Shown here: positions 43,542 to 52,834 of the stretch, piece after piece | Layout: the number at the start of each line of letters is the position of its first letter | How positions within the stretch are numbered: position 1 is the stretch's first letter | From: CAVTWY01 sp963738575 | GTDB lineage: Bacteria > Pseudomonadota > Gammaproteobacteria > Burkholderiales > Burkholderiaceae_C | DNA: 64,000 nucleotides | Direction: 5' to 3' | Assembly (NCBI GenBank): GCA_963738575.1 | Contig: CAVTWY010000004.1 | Location: 558,001-622,000 of the forward strand | Program-made: the position numbers and the translations under genes | The notes under the pieces: generated by a model | Database searches by the model: none | The model's input: the letters and a program-made list of their open reading frames with translations, nothing else | Told to the model about the DNA's origin: nothing

Positions 43542-44426
43542 ATGGCGATTGGGAAAGAGATTCGAGGCAAGATCAAAAGCTTCGAAAACACCAAGAAGAT
43601 CACCAAGGCCATGGAAATGGTCTCGGCGTCCAAGATGCGCAAGGCGCAAGAGCGCATGCGCGCGGCGCGTCCGTACAGCGACAAGATTCGCAACATCACG
43701 GCCAACCTGTCGCAGGCCAACCCCGAGTACCGCTCGCCCTACATGAAGACCGACGGCAAGTCCAAAGTTTCGGGCTTTGTGGTGGTCACGGCGGACAAGG
43801 GCTTGTGCGGTGGTTTGAACACCAACATCTTGCGCGCCGTCACCACCAAAATGAAGACCGTCAAAGACGGCGGTGGTTCGTCGCAGGCGGTGGCCATTGG
43901 CAACAAGGGCCTGAGCTTCATGAACCGCATGAGCGTGCCAGTGGTGAGCCACGCGGTGCAGCTGGGCGACGCCCCGCACCTCGAAAAACTCATCGGCCCC
44001 GTCAAGGTGATGCTCGACGCCTTTGTCGAGGGCAAGGTTGACGTGGTGTACGTGTGCTACACCAAGTTCATCAACGCCATCAAGCAAGAGCCCGTGATCG
44101 AGCAGTTGTTGCCACTTACCAGCGACAAGCTTGACCAAAGCACCGACGAGAAAAAAGCCTACGGTTGGGATTACCTCTACGAGCCCGATGCCCCCACAGT
44201 GATCGACGACTTGCTCAAGCGCTACGTCGAATCCTTGGTGTACCGCGCCGTGGCAGAGAACATGGCGTCAGAGCAATCAGCCCGCATGGTTGCCATGAAG
44301 GCGGCCACCGACAACGCCGGCAATTTGATTGCAGAACTCAAGCTCGTCTACAACAAGTCGCGCCAGGCTGCCATCACCAAAGAACTGTCTGAAATCGTTG
44401 GCGGCGCTGCTGCCATCAGCGGGTAA
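43542..44426 (+). CDS. atpG: F0F1 ATP synthase subunit gamma
   Basis: 294 residues. The N-terminal helix (KEIRGKIKSFENTKKITKAMEMVSASK region) and the C-terminal helix (SEQSARMVAMKAATDNAGNLI) form the central coiled-coil shaft, with the DKGLCGGLNTN segment between. It rotates inside F1 and couples to the c-ring. Confidence 0.97.
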   Translation: MAIGKEIRGKIKSFENTKKITKAMEMVSASKMRKAQERMRAARPYSDKIRNITANLSQANPEYRSPYMKTDGKSKVSGFVVVTADKGLCGGLNTNILRAVTTKMKTVKDGGGSSQAVAIGNKGLSFMNRMSVPVVSHAVQLGDAPHLEKLIGPVKVMLDAFVEGKVDVVYVCYTKFINAIKQEPVIEQLLPLTSDKLDQSTDEKKAYGWDYLYEPDAPTVIDDLLKRYVESLVYRAVAENMASEQSARMVAMKAATDNAGNLIAELKLVYNKSRQAAITKELSEIVGGAAAISG

Positions 44427-44460
44427 ACACATTTTTGAATTTGATTGAAGGATCAACAAC

Positions 44461-45870
44461 ATGACGCAAGCTCAAGGCAAGATCGTCCAGTGCATCGGCG
44501 CTGTGGTCGACGTGGAATTTCAACGCCATCAAATGCCCAAGATCTATGACGCATTGAAGATGGACGGCTCGGCGCTGACGCTGGAAGTGCAGCAGCAGTT
44601 GGGTGACGGCGTGGTTCGCACCATTGCGCTGGGTTCGTCCGACGGCTTGCGCCGTGGCATGGTGGTTCAAAACTCCGGCAAGTCGATTCACGTGCCCGTG
44701 GGCACCGCCACGTTGGGCCGCATCATGGACGTGCTGGGCGCGCCCATCGACGAGCGCGGCCCTGTCAGCAGCGAGCGCACCGCCTCCATCCACCGCAAAG
44801 CACCCGCTTACGATGAGCTGTCACCTTCAACCGAGCTGCTCGAAACCGGCATCAAGGTGATTGACCTGATTTGCCCGTTTGCCAAGGGCGGCAAGGTGGG
44901 CCTGTTCGGCGGCGCCGGCGTCGGCAAAACCGTGAACATGATGGAGCTCATCAACAACATCGCCAAGGCGCACTCGGGCCTGTCGGTGTTTGCCGGTGTG
45001 GGTGAGCGCACCCGCGAGGGCAACGACTTCTATCACGAGATGATGGAGTCGGGCGTCGTCAAGAGCGACAACCTGGCTGAGTCCAAAGTGGCGATGGTGT
45101 ACGGCCAAATGAACGAACCCCCAGGCAACCGCCTGCGCGTGGCGCTCACCGGCTTGACGATGGCCGAAGCCTTCCGCGACGAAGGCCGCGACGTGCTGTT
45201 CTTCGTCGACAACATCTACCGCTACACGCTGGCCGGTACCGAGGTGTCAGCGTTGCTGGGCCGCATGCCATCGGCCGTGGGTTACCAGCCGACGCTGGCC
45301 GAAGAGATGGGCCGTTTGCAAGAGCGCATCACCTCCACCAAAACGGGTTCGATCACCTCGATCCAGGCCGTGTACGTCCCTGCCGACGACTTGACCGACC
45401 CATCACCCGCCACCACCTTTGCGCACTTGGACGCCACCGTGGTGCTGTCGCGTGACATCGCGTCGTTGGGCATCTACCCTGCCGTGGACCCCCTCGATTC
45501 CAACTCACGCCAGGTGGACCCTAACGTCGTGGGCGAAGACCACTACAACACCACCCGCGCCGTGCAAGGCACTTTGCAGCGCTACAAAGAGTTGCGCGAC
45601 ATCATCGCCATCTTGGGCATGGACGAGTTGAGCCCCGAGGACAAACTGGCCGTGGCCCGTGCCCGCAAAATCCAGCGTTTCTTGAGCCAGCCTTTCCATG
45701 TGGCCGAGGTGTTCACCGGGACCAAGGGCGAGTACGTGCCCCTCAAAGAAACCATCCGTGGTTTCAAGATGATCGTCAACGGCGAGTGCGACCACATGCC
45801 CGAGCAGGCGTTCTACATGGTGGGCACCATCGACCAAGCGATTGAAAAGGCCAAGAAACTCGCCAACTGA
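44461..45870 (+). CDS. atpD: F0F1 ATP synthase subunit beta
   Basis: 469 residues. Walker A GGAGVGKTVNMM is at about 151-162, the catalytic glutamate follows in GVGERTREGNDF, and the DELSEEDK-like loop reads DELSPEDK. It carries the catalytic sites of ATP synthesis. Confidence 0.98.
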   Translation: MTQAQGKIVQCIGAVVDVEFQRHQMPKIYDALKMDGSALTLEVQQQLGDGVVRTIALGSSDGLRRGMVVQNSGKSIHVPVGTATLGRIMDVLGAPIDERGPVSSERTASIHRKAPAYDELSPSTELLETGIKVIDLICPFAKGGKVGLFGGAGVGKTVNMMELINNIAKAHSGLSVFAGVGERTREGNDFYHEMMESGVVKSDNLAESKVAMVYGQMNEPPGNRLRVALTGLTMAEAFRDEGRDVLFFVDNIYRYTLAGTEVSALLGRMPSAVGYQPTLAEEMGRLQERITSTKTGSITSIQAVYVPADDLTDPSPATTFAHLDATVVLSRDIASLGIYPAVDPLDSNSRQVDPNVVGEDHYNTTRAVQGTLQRYKELRDIIAILGMDELSPEDKLAVARARKIQRFLSQPFHVAEVFTGTKGEYVPLKETIRGFKMIVNGECDHMPEQAFYMVGTIDQAIEKAKKLAN

Positions 45871-45950
45871 TGATGGGTGGCTGGGCGCCAAACCCAGCCC
45901 CTTTCATCCGAGCAACGAGTTTTTAACCGACTATCGAAAGCCCAAAAAGC

Positions 45951-46367
45951 ATGGCCACCACCCTTCACGTCGACGTTGTCTCTGCCGAAACCAGCGTGTT
46001 TTCGGGCGAGGCCACGTTTGTGTCGCTGCCCGGCGAAATGGGCGAGCTGGGCATCTACCCGCGCCACACCCCGCTGATCACGCGCATCAAGCCCGGCGCC
46101 GTGTCGATCACCCGCACCGACGGCCAAATTGAGATCGTCGCCGTGGCCGGTGGCATCCTTGAAGTGCAACCCACCGGCGTCACCGTGCTGGCCGACACCG
46201 CCGTTCGTGGCAAAGACGTGGACGAGGCCAAAGCCAACGAAGCCAAAGCGCGCGCCGCCGAAGCCATGAAAAACGCCAAGAACGAAATCGACTTTGCCAC
46301 CGCGCAGGGCGAGTTTGCGATGATGGCGGCGCAGATTGCGGCGTTGCAGAAGTTGCGGCGCAAGTAA
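45951..46367 (+). CDS. atpC: F0F1 ATP synthase subunit epsilon
   Basis: 138 residues. The N-terminal beta-barrel (HVDVVSAETSVFSGEATFV, ending PGAVSITRTDGQIEIVAVAGGILEVQP) is followed by two C-terminal helices (VDEAKANEAKARAAEAMKNA) that can inhibit ATP hydrolysis. It is the last gene of the atp operon; no clear terminator follows. Confidence 0.97.
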   Translation: MATTLHVDVVSAETSVFSGEATFVSLPGEMGELGIYPRHTPLITRIKPGAVSITRTDGQIEIVAVAGGILEVQPTGVTVLADTAVRGKDVDEAKANEAKARAAEAMKNAKNEIDFATAQGEFAMMAAQIAALQKLRRK

Positions 46368-46371
46368 CCCA

Positions 46372-46518
46372 TCAAACGGTCAAATCAACCGCGTCGCGTT
46401 GGCGCGCACCGCCTTCAGCAGTCAAGTCACAAAGCCGGGCCATGTCTGCGTAAAGTGCTTCAATGGCGCAAGCCTCGGGGTGTTCGCCCTGGGCCACGAA
46501 CTTGACGAAGCTTGGTAG
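46372..46518 (-). pseudogene. possible 3' remnant of a gene beside vapBC
   Basis: Forty-eight codons stay open on the minus strand and read like a real C-terminus (FVKFVAQGEHPEACAIEALY, then ARLCDLTAEGG), ending in TGA at 46372-46374. It has no start codon of its own and abuts the vapC stop. It may be the tail of a gene cut when the toxin-antitoxin pair arrived. Weak evidence. Confidence 0.25.
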
Positions 46519-46956
46519 CTACAAGACCAACAGATGTTGAGGCTTGGCGCCGCGAACAGCATCGAGTGTGATGGCGCGGTCAAGCGTGACCAGCGTGCCA
46601 CCGCGACGCACAGCCAAGGCTAGCAGGTAGGCATCGGTGATCTGGTTGTGGCCGTGGATTCGGTTGAAATCGAAAAGCTCGTCGTCGGTGATCGACACCT
46701 CGTCGGGCCAGAACTCGTGGTCCAGTGCGGCGCAGGCTGTCCGCAGCTGATCACGCACGCGCACCAGGCCGAGTGGGCCACGCTTGGCGTAGCCCGGCAG
46801 GTTGAGTACTCGCACGACACCGTTCTCAGTCAGCGGGCAGGTTGCAAACTTGGCACGCGGCCGCTCAATCAGTTGATTGGCCTCGGCGGAAAACTCGTGT
46901 GCGTCGTCAAAGAGCGCAACCCAAAGGTTGACATCAAGCAGCAGCCGGGACATCAA
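46519..46956 (-). CDS. vapC: type II toxin, VapC-family PIN-domain ribonuclease
   Basis: 145 residues forming a PIN domain. The acidic metal-binding residues are visible in LLLDVNLWVALF (Asp near 8), LTENGVVRVL, ITDAYLLALA and LVTLDRAI. This subgroup (TA system VapC, with NLWVALF and NQITDAYLLAL) includes tRNA-cleaving toxins. It overlaps the antitoxin gene by four bases (ATGA), and the antitoxin comes first in transcription, as is usual. Confidence 0.88.
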   Translation of the reverse strand: MMSRLLLDVNLWVALFDDAHEFSAEANQLIERPRAKFATCPLTENGVVRVLNLPGYAKRGPLGLVRVRDQLRTACAALDHEFWPDEVSITDDELFDFNRIHGHNQITDAYLLALAVRRGGTLVTLDRAITLDAVRGAKPQHLLVL

Positions 46957-47189
46957 ATGCCCTCGCGATCCATCAGTTCGCGCACGTGGTCGACCGTGAT
47001 GATCTCGTCTCGCGCCGGCAACAGCGCAAAGCGGCCCCGCAACACCTCACGTTGGGGCGCCGCTGCGGGGCGCTGTGCGCCCTGGCGCACGAGGCGTGAG
47101 ACGGCTTCCCCCAGCGAGAGCTTTTCCCGGCTGGCATAACGTTTTGCGACCAGCAGGGCATCGTCTTCGAGATTGAGTGTGGTTCGCAT
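46953..47189 (-). CDS. vapB: type II antitoxin, VapB-family ribbon-helix-helix protein
   Basis: 78 residues. The N-terminus MRTTLNLEDDALLVAKRYA is a ribbon-helix-helix DNA-binding domain, and the C-terminal half (ALLPARDEIITVDHVRELMDREGI) should bind and block the PIN toxin. It overlaps vapC by four bases. It probably represses its own promoter just upstream at about 47190-47215. Confidence 0.88.
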   Translation of the reverse strand: MRTTLNLEDDALLVAKRYASREKLSLGEAVSRLVRQGAQRPAAAPQREVLRGRFALLPARDEIITVDHVRELMDREGI

Positions 47190-47204
47190 TTGGTCATCAT
47201 AGCA

Positions 47205-47345
47205 TCACTGGCGCATCAACGCATCAAATGCCGGCGACATCACGTCGGGCACCCATTCACCCACCAAGCGATAGTGCCCACTTTCGGCTTTCGTGGCGTG
47301 CGAGGCCACCGGCGCCCAGCGATCCTTGAGAGAAAACCCTTCTAT
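47205..47345 (-). pseudogene. possible 3' remnant upstream of vapB
   Basis: A minus-strand frame ending at 47205 reads LKDRWAPVASHATKAESGHY and GEWVPDVMSPAFDALMRQ, which looks like the tail of a coding sequence, but no start or similarity is visible further up. It may be the left-over of a disrupted gene. Weak evidence. Confidence 0.2.
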
Positions 47346-47414
47346 CGACGGTGTTACTTTGCCGCAGATCAAGCACCAGTACCATCCAATGACCACCTTC
47401 TGGGAGTTTTCACC

Positions 47415-48036
47415 ATGTTCCGACCCCATGTCGCTTTGGCTGCTTTGGTGCTGACTCTTTCAACCACTGCGCCGACGATTGCCCAAACTACTGTCGGTCA
47501 ACCCGCCCCGTCTTTCACAGCGTCCGACACGTCAGGCAAGCCCGTCTCGCTCTCGAGCTTCAAAGGCAAGTACGTGGTGCTGGAGTGGACCAACCCGCAC
47601 TGCCCGTTCGTGAAGAAGCACTACGACGGAGGCAACATGCCGGCGACGCAAAAGGCGGCGGTTGCCAAAGGGGTGGTGTGGTTGTCGATGGTGTCGACTT
47701 CCAAAACGCATCAAGACTACGCCTCACCGACTGAGCTGGCGGCTTGGCAAAAAAGCAAAGGTGCTGTGCCCACGGCCACGCTGATGGACGCTGACGGCAA
47801 AGTGGGGCGTTTGTTTGCCGCCCGCACCACGCCGCACCTGTACATCGTCAACCCCGACGGCAAAGTTATTTACGCCGGTGGCATCGACAGCATCCCCAGC
47901 GCCAACGCGGCGCGACATCAAGTCGGCCACCAACTACGTCAACCAGTCGCTGGGTGAGGTCTTGGCGGGCAAGCCCATGTCGCAACCGGTGACGCGCGCC
48001 TACGGCTGCAGCGTCAAGTACGACAACGCGGGCTAA
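47415..48036 (+). pseudogene. secreted thioredoxin/peroxiredoxin-like protein, frameshifted near its C-terminus
   Basis: The protein starts at the ATG 47415 with a signal ending PTIAQ, then a thioredoxin-fold AhpC/TSA-like domain (VGQPAPSFTASDTSGKPVSL, WTNPHCPFVKKHY with a single Cys, TPHLYIVNPDGKVIYAGGID). In the expected frame it should continue DIKSATNYVNQSLGEVLAGK and SYGCSVKY-like. That continuation is present but one base out of frame, after an extra base within 47907-47913. Without correction the product ends at 47957 with a foreign tail. It is either a sequence error or a recent mutation. Confidence 0.8.
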
Positions 48037-48152
48037 CCAAGCCTGCGTTGTCCCCCTCGGGTGTCGAGGGATACAACCGCACTCGCCATTGCCCTATGAT
48101 TTAAGCACCCGCTGCCCCTCGCGCAGCGCTTGTTGCTTGAAAGGGCACAGCC

Positions 48153-49196
48153 ATGGCACTGATGGATTTCATCAAGAAACAGTTCATCGACGTCATCGAG
48201 TGGGTGGAGGACGGGCCGGGCACGCTAGCCTGGCGCTACCCGATGGAAGATCGCGAGATTCAAAACGGGGCGGTGTTGACGGTGCGTGAGTCGCAGGTGG
48301 CGGTGTTTGTCAACGAGGGCACCATCGCTGATACGTTTGGCCCCGGGCGTCACAAACTCACCACCCAAACGCTGCCGCTGCTGACCAACCTCAAGAACTG
48401 GGACAAGCTGTTTCAAAGCCCGTTCAAGAGCGACGTTTACTTTTTCAGCACGCGCCTGCAAACCGACCAGCGCTGGGGCACCACGCAGCCGGTGTCCATC
48501 CGCGACAAAGACTTTGGCGCCGTGCGCCTGCGCGCCTTTGGCAACTATGCTTACCGCATCAAAGACGCGGCGCTGTTTCACAAACAAATCTCGGGCACGC
48601 AAGATCGCTACACGGTGGACGCGCTGGACGGTCAACTGCGCGCGTCGATGGTGCAGCACATCAGCGACGCAGTGGCGTCGTCGGGCATTGCCTTTTTGGA
48701 CCTGGCCGCCAACCAGGTGGAGTTTGCGCGGTTGTTAAAAGACGCCACGGCGCCCGATCTTGAAGCACTGGGCATCGGCCTGGAGGCCGTCACGGTGCAA
48801 AGCGTGTCGCTGCCCGAAGAACTGCAAAAAATCTTGGACCAGCGCATCGGCATGGGCATGGTGGGCAACGATATGGGCAAGTTCATGCAGTATCAAACCG
48901 GGCAAGCCATTCCTGAAATGGCCAAGAACGCCGGCAGCGGTGTGGCCGGTGACGCCATGGGCCTGGGGGCTGGTGTGGCAATGGGGCAGATGATGGCGAA
49001 CACCCTGCAAGCTGGTTTGCAAGGGGGCGCAGCGGCCCCAGCTGGCGGTGCAGCCGCAGCCACTGCGTCGGTGGGCATCCGCCCCGAAGACGTGATGGCC
49101 ACACTTGAGAAGCTGGGCGACCTCAAAGCCAAAGGCATTCTTAACGACGAAGAGTTTGCGGCCAAAAAAGCCGAGCTGCTGAAAAAGCTGGTTTAA
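48153..49196 (+). CDS. SPFH-domain protein with C-terminal SHOCT domain
   Basis: 347 residues. The body (FIKKQFIDVIEWVEDGPGTL, then AVFVNEGTIADTFGPGRHKL, then VSLPEELQKILDQRIGMG) matches the 'virion core protein'/YdjI-like SPFH family. An Ala/Gly linker and a short SHOCT domain (EDVMATLEKLGDLKAKGILNDEEF) follow at about 312-347. There is no obvious membrane helix. SPFH proteins form membrane-associated oligomers. It starts a cluster with DUF4178, DUF350 and polyamine genes. Confidence 0.88.
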   Translation: MALMDFIKKQFIDVIEWVEDGPGTLAWRYPMEDREIQNGAVLTVRESQVAVFVNEGTIADTFGPGRHKLTTQTLPLLTNLKNWDKLFQSPFKSDVYFFSTRLQTDQRWGTTQPVSIRDKDFGAVRLRAFGNYAYRIKDAALFHKQISGTQDRYTVDALDGQLRASMVQHISDAVASSGIAFLDLAANQVEFARLLKDATAPDLEALGIGLEAVTVQSVSLPEELQKILDQRIGMGMVGNDMGKFMQYQTGQAIPEMAKNAGSGVAGDAMGLGAGVAMGQMMANTLQAGLQGGAAAPAGGAAAATASVGIRPEDVMATLEKLGDLKAKGILNDEEFAAKKAELLKKLV

Positions 49197-49278
49197 GCGC
49201 CGTGCGCCACAAAACCCAACCCGGGGGCCGCCAGCATGGGTGTCTTGACACGCCCGTGAAGCCCTTGCTGGACTGATC

Positions 49279-50907
49279 GTGGCCACCGAACCCGGGGCAC
49301 CGCCACCACCGTCAGCACCCACGCAGCGAGCGTGGCGTGCCGTGTGCCCGCAATGTGGGGCCGACGTTAGCTTGCGCTCGGCCGCCACGCCGGTGGCGGT
49401 GTGCAGCTTTTGCCGCAGCACGCTGGCGCGTGACGGTGAGTCGCTCAAGCGCCTGGGGCGCAGCGCCGAGCTGTTTGACGACCACTCGCCGCTGCAGATC
49501 GGCACCACCGGCACTTGGCAGGGCAAGGCCTTCACCCTCGTGGGGCGCTTGCAATGGCGCACGCCCGATTCGGCCTGGAACGAATGGGTGGCGCTGTTTG
49601 ACATCGGCTCGCGTGGGTGGCTGTCAGAGGACAACGGGCGTTATGTTTTTGCCTTTGACGCGGCGTTGCCGACGCAAGCGCCTTCGGCCTCAGAAGCAAC
49701 GCACACGCTGAAGGGCTGGCCTCCAGGCGCCTCGGTGCGCCTGGGTGATCGCGAATGGCAGGTGGCGTCGGTGGTCGAGGCGCGTGTGGCTGCCGCCGAG
49801 GGCGAGCTGCCGCAAGCGCCGCAACTGGATGCGCCAGTGACGGTGGTGGACCTTCGCAGCGCAACGGGCGACATGGCCACGCTGGCGGCCGACGGTCGGG
49901 ACGTGTCATGGTCGGTGGGGCGGGGCGCCGAGCTGGCGGTGTTGCAACTCAAAGGCCTGCGTGGTGAAGGCCCGGCCACGCAAACAGCCACCAGCCAGTC
50001 GGCGCCGTGCCCCTCTTGCGGTGCGCCGCTGGATGTCAAATTAGAAACCACCAAGTCGATCACCTGCATCGCCTGCAAAGCCATTGTTGACGTGTCGCAA
50101 GGCATTGGTGGCCAATTGGCGCACGTGGCACAAACCAAGTCGGTGGGGCGTTTGGCCGAGCCTTTGATTCCGCTGGGCGCCACGGCCATGCTTGAGCTGG
50201 GGGGGCTTGAGTCGCCCTGGCAAGTGGTGGGCTACATGGTGCGGCGGGTGGATCCCGAGCCCGGCGACGACATCGAGCCACCGTGGACCGAGTACCTGCT
50301 TTACAGCCGCGGTGTGGGTTTTGCCTTTTTGGTGAACGCCGAAGATGGGTGGAGCTGGGCCGTGCCCCTCACGGGCGCCCCCACCGTGCGGGGCACCAGC
50401 GCCCAGTGGCAAAGCCGAACGTACCAGCTCAAGTTTGAGTACAGCGCCGAGACCATCTTTGTGCTGGGCGAGTTTTATTGGCAAGTGAAGAACCAGCAAC
50501 GCAGCCGCAACACCGACTACGCCAGTGGCGATTGGCGGCTCAACCGCGAGCTGCAAGACCAAGAGGTGACGTGGTCTGACGGCCGCACCTTGCAGGCGCG
50601 CAAGCTGCTGGGTGCCTTTGGGGTGGCACCCACCAGCGTGGTGGACCGGGGGTTGCAGTTCGACACCGAGCCCACGATGGCCTCGGCCCTGAACGCCAAA
50701 CACATCTTCGTCATGGTCGTGCTGCTGCTGCTGATCTTTGGGTTTTTCCGGGCCTGCTCAACAGACCGCTGCGACAGTGCGAGGCGCAGTTATGGTGCCG
50801 CCAGCGTCGAGTACCAACAGTGCTTGCAACGCTCGGGTGGCGTGGGCGGCGTGCGCAGCGGCGGGGGCTCGTGGGGTGGCTCCAGTGGCGGTGGTGGCCA
50901 CAAATAG
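49279..50907 (+). CDS. DUF4178 zinc-ribbon membrane protein
   Basis: 542 residues starting with a GTG. It has two zinc ribbons (CPQCGADVSL...CSFC near residues 20-45, and CPSCGAPLDVK...CIAC near 238-262), with a DUF4178 domain after each (for example DHSPLQIGTTGTWQGKAFTLV). A membrane helix lies near the end (IFVMVVLLLLIFGFFRAC), followed by a Gly/Ser-rich tail (GGSWGGSSGGGGHK). DUF4178 proteins often neighbour SPFH, DUF350 and polyamine-synthesis genes. The biochemical role is unknown; a membrane-bound sensor or scaffold is possible. Confidence 0.88.
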   Translation: MATEPGAPPPPSAPTQRAWRAVCPQCGADVSLRSAATPVAVCSFCRSTLARDGESLKRLGRSAELFDDHSPLQIGTTGTWQGKAFTLVGRLQWRTPDSAWNEWVALFDIGSRGWLSEDNGRYVFAFDAALPTQAPSASEATHTLKGWPPGASVRLGDREWQVASVVEARVAAAEGELPQAPQLDAPVTVVDLRSATGDMATLAADGRDVSWSVGRGAELAVLQLKGLRGEGPATQTATSQSAPCPSCGAPLDVKLETTKSITCIACKAIVDVSQGIGGQLAHVAQTKSVGRLAEPLIPLGATAMLELGGLESPWQVVGYMVRRVDPEPGDDIEPPWTEYLLYSRGVGFAFLVNAEDGWSWAVPLTGAPTVRGTSAQWQSRTYQLKFEYSAETIFVLGEFYWQVKNQQRSRNTDYASGDWRLNRELQDQEVTWSDGRTLQARKLLGAFGVAPTSVVDRGLQFDTEPTMASALNAKHIFVMVVLLLLIFGFFRACSTDRCDSARRSYGAASVEYQQCLQRSGGVGGVRSGGGSWGGSSGGGGHK

Positions 50908-50957
50908 TGCAGCCCCTTTTTTGCAGCCATGAACAACATTGACCAGGAGAGATGCAG

Positions 50958-51182
50958 ATGAAAACCGATTGGTTGAACCCCGTGCTGTTTGCCGGATCGA
51001 TGCTCTACGCTTTGGCGGGGGTGGCGCTTTTTTGGTTGTGCTTCATCATCATTGACAAGCTCACCCCCTACAAACTGTGGACCGAGCTGGTGGACAAGCG
51101 CAACACCGCGCTCGCCATCGTGGTGGCGTCGATGTGCATCGCCATCGGCATGATCGTGGCGTCGGCCGTGCATGGTGGATGA
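50958..51182 (+). CDS. DUF350 small membrane protein
   Basis: 74 residues with two membrane helices (ALAGVALFWLCFIIIDKLTPY and ALAIVVASMCIAIGMIVASAV), a single DUF350 unit; YjfL-type proteins carry two. The ATG at 50958 is preferred to the ATG at 50952 because AGGAGA lies seven bases before it. Its TGA overlaps the ATG of the aminopropyltransferase gene, showing translational coupling. Function unknown. Confidence 0.87.
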   Translation: MKTDWLNPVLFAGSMLYALAGVALFWLCFIIIDKLTPYKLWTELVDKRNTALAIVVASMCIAIGMIVASAVHGG

Positions 51183-52817
51183 CCCCTTCCATCCCTGCCA
51201 CCCCTGACGCTGCAACCACCCCAAGCGGCGACAGCGAGCCTCAAGGTTCAAGCCTCAACGCCGCCACCCCCATCTCGTCGGGCGAGGTGGCGTTGCTGGC
51301 TTCGGTGTTTGTCATCGCCGCGTGTGGGCTGCTGTACGAACTGGCAGCTGGCACGCTGGCCAGTTGGTTGCTGGGGGATTCGGTGCTGCAGTTCAGCACC
51401 ATCATCGGCGCCTACCTTTTTGCCATGGGGGTGGGCTCGTTTTTAAGCCGCTACGTGGTGCGCCAACTGATCGCCACGTTCTTGAGCGTGGAGCTGTTGG
51501 TGGCGCTTCTGGGCGGGCTGCTTCCGGCGCTGCTGTTTATCGCGCACAACGCGCTGCATGGTGCCATCGGCGGGGGGGGTGCCTTTCGCATCCTTCTGTA
51601 TGGCCTGGTGTTGGTGGTGGGTGCGCTGGTGGGGTTTGAGATCCCGCTGGTGATGCGCATCCTCAAGTCGCACTTTCGCCACCGCTGGCAACTCAGCGAG
51701 CTGGTGTCGCAGGTGCTGACGTTTGATTACCTGGGTGCCTTGGCCGTGGCGGTGGCGTTTCCGCTGCTGTTCTTGCCGCACCTCGGGTTGGTGCGCACGG
51801 GGGTGGCCTTTGGGTTGATGAACGCGGGCGTGGCGGTGTGGACGCTGTGGCTGTTTCGCGGTGAGGTTCGCTCGCGGGGCCTGTGGGGCGCGGTGTGTGT
51901 GGGCGTGGTCGCGGTGCTGGCCACCACCGCCGTGCTGGCTGAAACCATCACCACCTGGGCCGAGCAACGTTTTTACGGCGAGCGCATCACCTACGCCGCC
52001 AGCAGCGACTACCAACGCATCGTCGTCACCGCCAACGACGCCGGGCAGCGGCGCTTGTTTCTCAACGGCAATTTGCAGTTTGATTCTCGCGACGAGTACC
52101 GCTACCACGAGGCGCTGGTGCACCCTGCCATGGCTGCGCACGGTGGGCCGCGCCGCGTGGCCGTGCTGGGCGGTGGCGACGGCATGGCGGTGCGCGAGGT
52201 GCTCAAGTACCCGAGTGTGGAGTCGGTGACGCTGGTGGAACTTGACCCTCACATGACGCGCCTGTTTGCCGAGCAACCCACACTGTCGCAGCTCAACGCT
52301 CAGGCGCTGGCGTCACCCAAACTCAAGGTGGTCAACCAAGACGCTTTTACTTGGTTGGAGCAAAGCAGCGAGTTTTTTGACATCATCATCATCGACTTCC
52401 CCGACCCCAGCAACTTTGCGCTGGGCAAGCTTTACACCACCACGTTTTACGAACTTGTGGACAGGCACCTGGCGGCCACGGGTTTTGCAGTGATTCAATG
52501 CACGTCGCCCCTGGTGGCGCGGCGCAGTTTTTGGACGGTGGTGAGCACGCTCGAGGCCGTAGGGCTTTCAACCACGCCGTACCACGCCAACGTGCCGAGC
52601 TTTGGTGAGTGGGGGTTTGTGATTGCGTCGCGTCGGCCTTGGCAACCGCCTGCCTGCTATGCCCGCCGGGCTGCGCTTTTTAACGCCCGAAGGGATGGCG
52701 GGCATGCGGCAGTTTCCGCCCGACATGAGCCGCGTCGAGGCGCCTGTCAACAAATTGTCCAACCAAGCGCTGGTGCATGTGTTTGAGCAAGAGTGGGGCC
52801 GCGTGCAGCGCGACTAG
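51179..52817 (+). pseudogene. membrane-fused polyamine aminopropyltransferase (spermidine synthase-like), frameshifted near its 3' end
   Basis: The N-terminal half has six to seven membrane helices (from VALLASVFVIAACGLLYELAAG). The C-terminal half is a spermidine synthase domain: QFDSRDEYRYHEALVHPAM, the AdoMet motif VAVLGGGDGMAVREVL, and DIIIIDFPDPSNF. It should transfer aminopropyl from decarboxylated AdoMet. After PPAC (about 52655-52661) one extra base shifts the frame. The expected tail PAGLRFLTPEGMAGMRQF, ending EWGRVQRD at 52817, continues one base out of frame. The uncorrected frame ends at 52786. The gene is coupled to DUF350 upstream. Confidence 0.85.
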
Positions 52818-52834
52818 AGCTGCACGGACAAGCC

